Below the pieces are notes generated by a model, which searched no databases, was not told the DNA's origin, and saw only the letters and a program-made list of their open reading frames with translations. A program made the translations under genes and the position numbers. A stretch of DNA of 5,341 nucleotides from Methyloligella sp. (GTDB lineage: Bacteria; Pseudomonadota; Alphaproteobacteria; Rhizobiales; JALUTE01): NCBI GenBank assembly GCA_027058255.1, contig JALUTE010000169.1, forward strand, positions 1-5,341, in the 5' to 3' direction. This document shows positions 1 through 5,341 of this stretch, in pieces. Position 1 is the stretch's first letter. Each line of letters starts with the position of its first letter.

Positions 1-80
1 GTGCAATAGGTGTTCTGGGTCATGCCCCCCTGCCCGACCTTCCAGGTGATGGGGCGCATGACCCAGAACACCTATTGCAC
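1..80. repeat. 25-bp perfect inverted repeat with 30-base spacer
   Basis: Bases 1-25 are the exact reverse complement of bases 56-80. After one mismatch (26/55), four more pairs match (27-30 with 51-54). The left arm reaches the first base of the window, so the repeat may continue beyond it. The right arm encodes part of a typical ferredoxin motif (residues around TQNTYC) and fits the protein. The left arm carries an in-frame TAG. This asymmetry suggests that the left arm is an inverted copy of real coding sequence, as produced by fold-back chimeras in amplification or assembly. A genuine hairpin is possible but less likely. Confidence 0.95.
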
Positions 81-813
81 CTCCTGCGGAAATTGCGCGC
101 GCGCCTGCCCGCATGAGAACGTTGCCTGGCGCCTGCGGCCGCTCAGCGCCGAGGCGGTGCAATCGGCACGCCCGCATTGGGACGAGGCGTGGTTCATGCT
201 CTCGCTGCTGGCGCTCACCGGGTTTCACGGCCTCACCATGATGCCCTTCTGGGAGGGCTGGATCAGCCAGCTCGCCCGCCTCATCGGCGAGTCGGGCCGG
301 TTGCTCGTGAGCTTCTCGATCAGTCTCGGCGCGGCGATGGTGCTGCCGGCAGCGCTCTATGCGGGCGCCGTCTGGGCCACCGAGCGGCTTGCGGGCGGGC
401 GCCGCGGGTTCCGGCGCGCCTTCACCCAGCTCGCCTTCACGGCCCTGCCGCTGGCCTTCGCCTATCATCTGGCGCACAATCTGGGGCACCTCATGCGCGA
501 GAGCGGCACGGTCGGAGAGGTGCTGGCAAACCCGTTCGGCATCGACACGCTTCCCCTGGGGGCAGCCGCGCGCCACGGGCGCATGGCTGGCGTGCCCTTG
601 ACGCAGGATGCGGTCTTCGCGCTCCAGGCCGCGCTGCTGGCGCTCGGCTTCGTCATTGCGCTCAGGGTGATCCGCCGGCGCGGCGTGGCGGTGGTCGGCG
701 AGGGGCGCGGGGGATGGGGCCTCCTCGCCCTCGCGCCGATGATCCTGTTCGCCATCGCCGCCACGGGTTGGCATTTGTGGATGTTGATGCAGCCCATGGT
801 CATGCGCATGTAG
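10..813 (+). CDS. Membrane-bound [4Fe-4S] ferredoxin-type protein, 5'-truncated
   Basis: This is probably the C-terminal part of a membrane polyferredoxin that passes electrons to or from a quinone or haem partner. Numbered from the GTG at 10, Cys8-Pro is the end of one ferredoxin motif whose first three cysteines are missing. Cys23, 26, 29 and 33 form a complete CxxCxxCxxxCP motif. Five hydrophobic segments follow, at about 61-83, 98-123, 138-161, 200-221 and 236-260. Several histidines lie in or beside them (GFHG, HLAHNLGH, GWHLW) and could be haem ligands. The C-terminus is rich in methionine. The incomplete first cluster and the in-frame TAG at 7-9, inside an inverted repeat, indicate that the real gene starts further upstream and that genuine coding sequence begins around 26-31. 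NapH and NosR are comparable membrane Fe-S proteins, but the order here, clusters before membrane segments, differs from NapH. The fold is fairly sure; the role is not known. Confidence 0.75.
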   Translation: MFWVMPPCPTFQVMGRMTQNTYCTSCGNCARACPHENVAWRLRPLSAEAVQSARPHWDEAWFMLSLLALTGFHGLTMMPFWEGWISQLARLIGESGRLLVSFSISLGAAMVLPAALYAGAVWATERLAGGRRGFRRAFTQLAFTALPLAFAYHLAHNLGHLMRESGTVGEVLANPFGIDTLPLGAAARHGRMAGVPLTQDAVFALQAALLALGFVIALRVIRRRGVAVVGEGRGGWGLLALAPMILFAIAATGWHLWMLMQPMVMRM

Positions 814-837
814 GCTGGCGCGCTTTGGTCGAGCGAG

Positions 838-844
838 AAGGGGA
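838..844 (+). promoter_or_regulatory. Ribosome binding site of the NapF-like gene
   Basis: AAGGGGA lies 8 bases before the ATG at 853. The purine-rich match and good spacing support this start. The site lies in the 39-base gap after the membrane protein gene, which suggests translation from a shared transcript. Confidence 0.5.
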
Positions 845-852
845 CGGAAAAC

Positions 853-1554
853 ATGCCCGTCAACAGGCGCGACTTCTTCAGGCTGAGCTTCCACAAGGCG
901 ACCGACCTCGCCTTGCAGGGGGTGGAGGCGCGCGTTGCGGCCAAGGCGCAGCGCTGGATCCGGCCGCCGTTCGCGCGTCCCGAGCTTGATTTTCTGCTCG
1001 CCTGCACGCGCTGCGGCGCCTGCATTGAGGCCTGTCCGCACGCGGTGCTGTTTCCTCTCCCTTCGCGGCTCGGCTTGGAGGTGGCCGGCACGCCGGCGAT
1101 GGACCTTGTCAATCGGGCCTGCCGGCTTTGCGATGATTGGCCATGTGTGGCGGCCTGCGCGCCGGGGGCGCTGACGGTGGCGGGCGAGCCGGCGCCCACA
1201 GGCTCGGGTGAGGGCGAGATGTCAGCGGGCGATGCGTCTGGCGATAGTGATGGCGATGGCGGGAGCGGTCCACGCCTGCCGCGGCTGGCGCTGGCCGGCA
1301 TCGACACCCAGGCCTGCCTGCCCTATGCGGGGCCCGAATGCGGGGCCTGTGACGGGTTCTGCCCGGTGCCGGGCGCGCTCCTGTGGGATGGGCCGAGGCC
1401 GCGGATCGACGCGGCGGTCTGTGTCGGATGCGGCCAGTGCCGGGCCGCCTGCATTGCCGACCCCAAGGCGATCGTCATCCGCCCGCTCCCGCAGGCGGTG
1501 CGCACATCTCCCGCAGAGCCGCGCGAGGGCGAGCCGGCCGAGCGGGCGCGTTAG
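853..1554 (+). CDS. NapF-like ferredoxin with four [4Fe-4S] cysteine clusters
   Basis: This 233-residue, probably cytoplasmic, electron-transfer protein has four cysteine groups: 51/54/57/61 (CxxCxxCxxxCP), 90/93/98/102, 155/163/166/170 and 190/193/196/200. The layout resembles E. coli NapF (about 164 residues). Both have an RPP segment before the first cluster, a CTRC start to that cluster, a CL-x-Y-x4-EC third cluster with seven residues between its first two cysteines, and a C-terminal CxGCGxC cluster. The second group is CxxCx4CxxxC, looser than in the E. coli protein, and the fourth lacks the usual proline after its last cysteine. The N-terminus has NRRDFFRLS, reminiscent of a twin-arginine motif, but no hydrophobic stretch follows, so export is unlikely. 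An acidic Gly/Ser/Asp insert (about 117-139) separates clusters two and three. It is probably co-transcribed with the membrane Fe-S gene just upstream. NapF serves nitrate reductase maturation in E. coli; no nap catalytic gene is visible, so that role is not claimed. Confidence 0.85.
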   Translation: MPVNRRDFFRLSFHKATDLALQGVEARVAAKAQRWIRPPFARPELDFLLACTRCGACIEACPHAVLFPLPSRLGLEVAGTPAMDLVNRACRLCDDWPCVAACAPGALTVAGEPAPTGSGEGEMSAGDASGDSDGDGGSGPRLPRLALAGIDTQACLPYAGPECGACDGFCPVPGALLWDGPRPRIDAAVCVGCGQCRAACIADPKAIVIRPLPQAVRTSPAEPREGEPAERAR

Positions 1555-2249
1555 ATCTTGCGCCAGACGGTGGCGAGCCAGGGCTGCTCGTGGCGGGGAC
1601 GGCCCGCCGGGCGGTAGTAGTGGTGCAGCTCGCGAAAGCCGGCGGCGGTGACGAAGCCGCGCCAGGTCTCGAGATCGAACAGGCAGCAATAGCGCTCGCC
1701 CCGCATGCCTTCCTCATTGGCGCCGCGCGGATTGGAGCAGAACAGCACGCCGCGCGGGCGCAGGCTCGCGGCGAGCTCCTTCAAGACCCGGGGCAATGCG
1801 CGGCTCGGCACGTGAAAGAGCGAGGCATTGGCGAAAATGCCGTCGAAACGGGCCTCGGGCAGGTCCATGGCGAGAAAGTCCTGGTGCCAGATCTCGCAGT
1901 CCGTGAGCTTGCGGGCCATGGCAACGAAGGCCGCCGAGCCGTCGAGGCCGACCACGTCGTGGCCGAGGGAGCGGAAATGGCGCACATCCCGACCCGGACC
2001 GCAACCGAGATCGAGAATCGCATGGGGGCCGTCGCCTTCGATGGCATTGAGGAGGGCCTCGTAATTCTGCCGGACGTCATGGTCGCGCGTCGCCTCCCAG
2101 AACCGTTCGGCCGAGCGGTCGTAATGGGCGATGGTGATGCGCGAGGCGGCCGCGAGGGCAGAGGGCGCGGATTTGGCCGCTTCGCCCGCCCCGCCCGTCT
2201 CGGCCTCGGCGTTGGTGCCGGTATCGGTGCCGGTCTTCGCCCTGTCCAT
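1551..2249 (-). CDS. Class I SAM-dependent methyltransferase
   Basis: This is a 232-residue Rossmann-fold methyltransferase of the Methyltransf_11/25 type that transfers a methyl group from S-adenosylmethionine to an unknown acceptor. Motif I, ILDLGCGPGRD, is at residues 78-88. An acidic residue after strand two (GLDGS, Asp103) should bind the ribose. FDGIFANASLFHV (135-147) holds the motif II/III region. The protein ends in WLATVWRKI. Residues 1-35 are a Thr/Gly/Ala-rich, probably disordered leader (TGTDTGTN). The ATG at 2249 was chosen because GGAG lies 10 bases before it and it sits just after the ATP-grasp stop. Starting further upstream, at 2354, would overlap the ATP-grasp gene by 70 bases with an Arg/His-rich, unlikely N-terminus. 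It is the last gene of the minus-strand group and overlaps the stop of the convergent NapF-like gene by four bases. The substrate cannot be told from the sequence; a small molecule is more likely than DNA or rRNA because no target-recognition domain is seen. Confidence 0.88.
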   Translation of the reverse strand: MDRAKTGTDTGTNAEAETGGAGEAAKSAPSALAAASRITIAHYDRSAERFWEATRDHDVRQNYEALLNAIEGDGPHAILDLGCGPGRDVRHFRSLGHDVVGLDGSAAFVAMARKLTDCEIWHQDFLAMDLPEARFDGIFANASLFHVPSRALPRVLKELAASLRPRGVLFCSNPRGANEEGMRGERYCCLFDLETWRGFVTAAGFRELHHYYRPAGRPRHEQPWLATVWRKI

Positions 2250-2259
2250 GACGCTGGTT

Positions 2260-2263
2260 CTCC
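2260..2263 (-). promoter_or_regulatory. Ribosome binding site that decides the methyltransferase start
   Basis: On the minus strand, GGAG (within CGGAGAA) precedes the ATG at 2249 by 10 bases. It falls in the 35-base gap after the ATP-grasp stop and favours this start over the longer in-frame alternative at 2354. Confidence 0.45.
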
Positions 2264-2284
2264 GGGGCGCTCCGTGGCCCTTGC

Positions 2285-3610
2285 TCAAAGCGTCGCCGCT
2301 TGCATGTCCTCGGCCTCGGCGGCACGGGGTGGCTCGATGGTGAAGGAGAGGCAAGCATGCGCGGCGCGCAGGGCGGCCTCCACCGTTTCAGGCGTCTCGG
2401 CGCGGGCGAAGATGAACCCGAGATAGCGGCTCGCCTCGGGCACGGGCACGACCTCTTCACCCGGGCGGATGGTGATGTTCACCGCTTCGATATGGTCGAG
2501 GGCGCGGGCCTCCTCGAGCCCGCCGACGGCCCCGAGCGTGCCTCGGGCGGGAACGGGGATCATCATCACGCCGGAGGCCGGCCCGCCGCGCTCGATCTCC
2601 GGCAAGGGCCTGCCGAGGGCCCGGCGGATGACGAGCGCCTCCAGCCGCCCGGCGGCGCTGAAGCGAAGCGCGCGGGCGCATTGCCCGCCAATGGTGCGCG
2701 GGGCGATCTCAATGGGCCAGACGCCGCGCTCATTGATGCGCAGCTCGGCATGGATCGGGCCTTCGACGAGATCGAGGGCGGCCGTGGCCCGCTCGACGGT
2801 GTCGTGGACCTCGGCCTGTACCTCCTCCGGCAGGCGCGAGGGGGTGACATAGATGGTCTCCTCGAACACCGGGCCCTCGAGCGGGTCGGGCTTGTCGAAA
2901 ATGGCCAGCGTGGTCAGGCGCCCGTCCTGCAGGAGGCCCTCGAGGGCGATCTCGGCGCCGGGGATATAGTCCTCGACGAGAATATGCTCCCCCGCCTCGC
3001 CTCGGGCGCCGCTCGCCTCGAGAATGGCGCGCACACGGCGGAAGGCGGCGACAAAGGCGGCCTCGTCGTCGGCGCGGATGACGCCCCGGCTGGCGGAGAG
3101 GGAGAGCGGCTTGAGGACGGCCGGATAGGGGACCGTCCGGGCGGCCGCGCGGGGATCAGCGGTGACGGGAACGAGGGTGAAACGCGGCGCCGGCAGGCCG
3201 GAATTGGCAAGGCGTGTGCGAAAGCGGTGCTTGTTGCAGGTGGCGGCGATGGCCTCGGGCGGGTTGTGGGGAAGGCCGAGCCGCTCCGAGGCCCGCGCGG
3301 CGAGCATCACGGTCTCGTCGTCGACCCCGATGATGGCAGCGAGGGGCCAGGTCTTGGCATGGGCGCAGATCTGGGCCGCGCCGCGCTCTGCGTCTGCGAG
3401 ATCGACCGCGAGCGTGCCGCCGCGCGAGACCGCCTCCAGCACGTGCTGCTGGTCGGAGCCGACGGTGACGGCGACGCCAAGCCGCTCCGCCGCATCGAGA
3501 AAATCCCCGATCCGGTAGGAGGTGGTGGGGACGAGCAAGAGCACGCGCGCAGGCTCGCCGCCACGGCACGCGCCCGCGCCGGTCATGGTGCCGTATCGCT
3601 CATCGGGCAT
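2285..3610 (-). CDS. ATP-grasp domain protein, carboxylate-amine ligase type
   Basis: This 441-residue ATP-grasp enzyme should activate a carboxylate as an acyl phosphate and join it to an amine or other nucleophile. A pre-ATP-grasp Rossmann-like domain begins at RVLLLVPTTSYR (22-33). The sequence NKHRFRTRLANSGLPAPRF (126-144) opens the central domain. VLKPLSLSASRG (165-176) supplies the ATP-binding lysine 167 and a glycine/serine loop. ILVEDYIPG (210-218) is the adenine-binding edge. HAELRINERG and WPIEIAPRTIGG (288-309) hold the probable magnesium ligands Glu289 and Glu301 and the following arginine. The C-terminal part (about 345-425) resembles the extra domain of L-amino-acid ligases of the BacD/LAL class. 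The key residues are all present, so the enzyme is probably active. Two starts are possible, ATG 3610 and ATG 3586; neither has a strong ribosome binding site. It lies 51 bases after nfu and 35 before the methyltransferase, so an operon is likely. The substrate is unknown. Confidence 0.88.
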   Translation of the reverse strand: MPDERYGTMTGAGACRGGEPARVLLLVPTTSYRIGDFLDAAERLGVAVTVGSDQQHVLEAVSRGGTLAVDLADAERGAAQICAHAKTWPLAAIIGVDDETVMLAARASERLGLPHNPPEAIAATCNKHRFRTRLANSGLPAPRFTLVPVTADPRAAARTVPYPAVLKPLSLSASRGVIRADDEAAFVAAFRRVRAILEASGARGEAGEHILVEDYIPGAEIALEGLLQDGRLTTLAIFDKPDPLEGPVFEETIYVTPSRLPEEVQAEVHDTVERATAALDLVEGPIHAELRINERGVWPIEIAPRTIGGQCARALRFSAAGRLEALVIRRALGRPLPEIERGGPASGVMMIPVPARGTLGAVGGLEEARALDHIEAVNITIRPGEEVVPVPEASRYLGFIFARAETPETVEAALRAAHACLSFTIEPPRAAEAEDMQAATL

Positions 3611-3661
3611 GGATCACCGCATCCCGTCCGCGTCAGGTGCCTGCTCGCGCGCCCCTTACTC

Positions 3662-4294
3662 TTACGAGCCGGGCCGCGCGAAGGGCGAGGGGCCGCCGCC
3701 CCCTTTCTTGCCGGACTGGTAATAGGGATTGGTGCCGCCGGCATGGTCCGTGACATCGAGCACGTGCTGGATGGTCGGCACCAGCGCCATGATCTCCCTG
3801 GCCACGCCCTGCTTGAGGGTGACATTGGCCATGCCGCAGCCCTGGCAGCCGCCCTCGAGGCGCAGATAGACCGTGTCCTCCTGCACATCCACGAGGGAGA
3901 TGCGCCCGCCATGGCTGGCGATCTGGGGGTTGATCCGCTCCTCGAGCAGGGCCTGGATGGCGCGGCCTTCCTCCGTCTCGAGGCCCGGGCGGGGAAGCGG
4001 TGCGTCCTCGTCGTGGATCACCGGATCGCCCGAGGCGAAATGCTCCATGATCGCGGCCAGAATCATGGGCTTCAGCATGGCCCATTCCCTGTCGCTGTCG
4101 CGCGTGACGGAGACCGCCTGCGGCTCCAGATAGACCGCCTTCACGCCCTCGATCTCGAACAGGCGGCGGGCAAGGGGCGAGCGCTCGGCGCTCTCGGCGT
4201 CGAGGAAGCCGGCCGTGCCCGAGGTGAGCAGGGGCTTGCCGGGAAGGAAGCGCAAACGCGCCGGGTTCTGTGTGGTCTCGATCTCTATGAACAT
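3662..4294 (-). CDS. nfu: Nfu-type Fe-S cluster carrier protein (NifU family)
   Basis: This 210-residue Nfu protein delivers assembled [4Fe-4S] clusters to target enzymes. The N-terminal Nfu_N domain starts with MFIEIETTQNPARLRFLPG, the conserved opening of the alphaproteobacterial and mitochondrial NFU1 type, and runs to about residue 90. A charged linker leads to the C-terminal NifU-like domain (about 108-185) with the cluster-binding pair Cys150-x-x-Cys153 in GGCQGCGMANVTLK. A short tail after 187 (TNPYYQSGKKGGGG) is Gly-rich. The start is supported by the family N-terminus and by an upstream AGGAG; the in-frame extension to 4612 is Arg-rich and runs into the radical SAM gene, so it is rejected. 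Nfu is usually a housekeeping protein. Its place beside a radical SAM gene may mean it loads that enzyme's clusters, which is inference. Confidence 0.95.
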   Translation of the reverse strand: MFIEIETTQNPARLRFLPGKPLLTSGTAGFLDAESAERSPLARRLFEIEGVKAVYLEPQAVSVTRDSDREWAMLKPMILAAIMEHFASGDPVIHDEDAPLPRPGLETEEGRAIQALLEERINPQIASHGGRISLVDVQEDTVYLRLEGGCQGCGMANVTLKQGVAREIMALVPTIQHVLDVTDHAGGTNPYYQSGKKGGGGPSPFARPGS

Positions 4295-4487
4295 GCGTGT
4301 GGCTCTCCTGGTCCTGGTCGGATGGGCGCCGGTCCGATCCGTCCTTTCGCCCGGCGCCCTGTCTCGCCCGCCTCTCGGATCGGCGATCATGTGGCCGATG
4401 GGGCGATTTGGCCAATGGTAGCAGAGGGGGTGCGGGGGCGAAAGCGGCTGGGCCGATCTGCCGCGCGGGACGCCCATGGCGCGGGCA
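4295..4487 (-). other. 193-base intergenic region between the radical SAM gene and nfu
   Basis: This is the only sizeable gap in the minus-strand group. It contains the nfu ribosome binding site and may hold an nfu promoter. One weak candidate is TTTCGC, 17 bases, then TACCAT (about 4415-4443), which matches the sigma-70 -10 box at four of six positions but the -35 box poorly. A GC-rich inverted pair (CCGCGC at 4461-4466 with GCGCGG at 4479-4484) lies just after the radical SAM stop but lacks a T-tract. No convincing small gene was seen. Confidence 0.3.
4305..4309 (-). promoter_or_regulatory. Ribosome binding site of nfu
   Basis: AGGAG on the minus strand lies 10 bases before the ATG at 4294. 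It fits the start expected from the Nfu_N family N-terminus. Confidence 0.55.
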
Positions 4488-5341
4488 TCAGACCTGGACG
4501 AGGGCGCGCATCTGCTGGTCCGTGGGCTCGGCGCAGCAATACCAGTTCTCGCTGAGGGTGGGCAGTGGCTTGGCATCGAGGCCCGAGAGGTCGATGCCCG
4601 TCTCCTCGCCAAGGGCCTCCATGGTCGCGTCCCATATGCGCGTGAAGGTCTCGGCCCGCGTCAGCGCGCTGGCGCAGCCATCCGCGGCAAGGGCCTCGAT
4701 GGTGCGCTGGAGCGCATCCACGCGCGGGTCCGAGTGGCGCCAGGGATAGCAAAGCCGCTCCTCGTCGAAGGGCCCGACAAGGGCCGCGATGTCCGGATCG
4801 TTCAGCAGGAGCGAGCCCTCGGGGATCAGCAGGCGGATGGCGAGCTGCACCGGTGCGACGGCCAGGGCGAGATCGAGCGCAACCAGTGTTTCGAGGAGCT
4901 TGCGATAGCCTTCGAGGGTGATCCAGGGGGTGAAGGCGACAAAGGTGGGGTTGAGGGCGAGCCCCGCCTGCCGGCACAGGGCGACCGCCCGGTGGAAATC
5001 GGCGGCCGTGTGGCCCTTGTCGAGCTTCCTGAGAATGGCATCGTCCACGCTCTCGATGGCGGAGGTGACGAACAGGCACCCGGTCTCGGCGAGGGTGCGC
5101 AAATGCGCGCCATGGCGAATGAGATGCTCAACCTTGACGGTGACGTCGTAGGTGAGATGCGGCCAGCGCTCGTGCAGGGCGGAGACGATGCGCATGGCGT
5201 GCCCCGGCCCGTTGAGGAAGTCCGGATCGCCGAAGGTGATGTGCTCGGCGCCGGCCGCGACCTGCTGGGCGATGTCGTCGAGCACCACCCCGGGGGAGAC
5301 GATCATGAAGCGGCCACCATAGACCGGCACGACCGGGCAAT
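4488..5341 (-). CDS. CUAEP/CCAEP-tail radical SAM protein (cysteine form), 5'-truncated
   Basis: This is the C-terminal part of a radical SAM enzyme, which would use a [4Fe-4S] cluster and S-adenosylmethionine to make a 5'-deoxyadenosyl radical. The open frame runs off the window. The first complete codons read CPVVPVYGGRF, so the cysteine at 5337-5339 is probably the last of the CxxxCxxC cluster motif and the rest lies outside. Counting from the GTG at 5330, HITFGDPDFLNGP (30-42) and GCLFVTSAIESVDDAILRKL (84-103), followed by DKGHT, are typical TIM-barrel segments of B12-type radical SAM proteins. The end contains ENWYCCAEP, the tail that names this family; some members have selenocysteine in the second position, but here it is TGC (4533-4535). 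The GTG at 5330 lies inside the core and is not the real start. The gene stops at 4488 (TGA), 193 bases before nfu. The reaction is not known to me. Confidence 0.85.
   Translation of the reverse strand, partial: CPVVPVYGGRFMIVSPGVVLDDIAQQVAAGAEHITFGDPDFLNGPGHAMRIVSALHERWPHLTYDVTVKVEHLIRHGAHLRTLAETGCLFVTSAIESVDDAILRKLDKGHTAADFHRAVALCRQAGLALNPTFVAFTPWITLEGYRKLLETLVALDLALAVAPVQLAIRLLIPEGSLLLNDPDIAALVGPFDEERLCYPWRHSDPRVDALQRTIEALAADGCASALTRAETFTRIWDATMEALGEETGIDLSGLDAKPLPTLSENWYCCAEPTDQQMRALVQV
4524..4538 (-). other. CCAEP tail motif (Cys version of the Sec-containing CUAEP)
   Basis: The codons read TGC TGC GCC GAG CCC. The second TGC takes the place that holds UGA (selenocysteine) in CUAEP homologs. 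The motif lies 11 residues before the C-terminus. A conserved Cys-Cys or Cys-Sec pair at a flexible tail suggests a redox or metal-binding role, which is inference. Confidence 0.8.

Noticed and set aside
856..885. Twin-arginine export signal on the NapF-like protein
   Set aside because: NRRDFFRLS resembles the motif, but no hydrophobic segment or cleavage site follows, and NapF proteins are cytoplasmic.
465..1307. Minus-strand open frame of 280 codons opposite the two Fe-S genes
   Set aside because: Its Pro/Ser/Arg-rich composition has no family motif, and the opposite strand carries clear cysteine clusters and membrane segments.
1545..1564. Small inverted pair GGCGC/GCGCC around the convergent stops as a two-way terminator
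   Set aside because: There are only five base pairs with a ten-base loop and no T-tract on either side, which chance can explain in GC-rich sequence.
2250..2354. Longer start for the methyltransferase at 2354
   Set aside because: It would overlap the ATP-grasp gene by 70 bases, and the added residues are Arg/His-rich. A ribosome binding site and ATG occur at 2249.
4461..4484. GC-rich inverted pair after the radical SAM stop as a rho-independent terminator
   Set aside because: The stem has six pairs with a 12-base loop, and no run of T follows in the direction of transcription.
2300..4555. Very long plus-strand open frame (751 codons) opposite the ATP-grasp and nfu genes
   Set aside because: It is antisense to two well-supported genes with complete family motifs. 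Its translation is Gly/Arg/Asp-rich without recognisable domains. Long antisense frames are expected in very GC-rich DNA.
4295..4612. In-frame upstream extension of nfu to 4612
   Set aside because: The added 106 residues are Arg/Pro/Ser-rich and overlap the radical SAM gene, whereas the family N-terminus MFIEIE begins at 4294.

Overview
The window is very GC-rich, and nearly all of it is coding. Codon use and protein types suggest a high-GC proteobacterium, most likely an alphaproteobacterium. That placement is inference: there is no rRNA or other phylogenetic marker. Six protein genes are supported, in two convergent groups. No tRNA, rRNA, CRISPR array, insertion sequence or phage gene was seen.

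Left part (1-1554, plus strand): a 5'-truncated membrane protein with an N-terminal ferredoxin-type [4Fe-4S] region and five predicted transmembrane segments, followed 39 bases later by a NapF-like soluble ferredoxin with four cysteine clusters. Together they look like an electron-transfer module at the membrane. No catalytic reductase or dehydrogenase subunit lies in the window, so the electron donor and acceptor are unknown. The first 80 bases form a 25-bp perfect inverted repeat whose left arm puts a stop codon into the reading frame. This looks more like a fold-back junction at a sequence end than a real gene start.

Right part (1551-5341, minus strand): read in the direction of transcription, the genes are a 5'-truncated radical SAM protein of the CUAEP/CCAEP-tail type (cysteine form), an Nfu-type Fe-S carrier, an ATP-grasp ligase and a class I SAM-dependent methyltransferase. 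The last three genes are closely spaced (51 and 35 bases). A 193-base gap separates the radical SAM gene from nfu. A radical enzyme, an Fe-S donor, a carboxylate-amine type ligase and a methyltransferase side by side would suit a small biosynthetic or modification pathway, but no substrate can be read from the sequence.

The two groups meet tail to tail, and their stop codons overlap by four bases (1551-1554). This radical SAM/Nfu/ATP-grasp/methyltransferase set is the most likely place for an undescribed pathway. The fold-back at the left end is the main quality warning.
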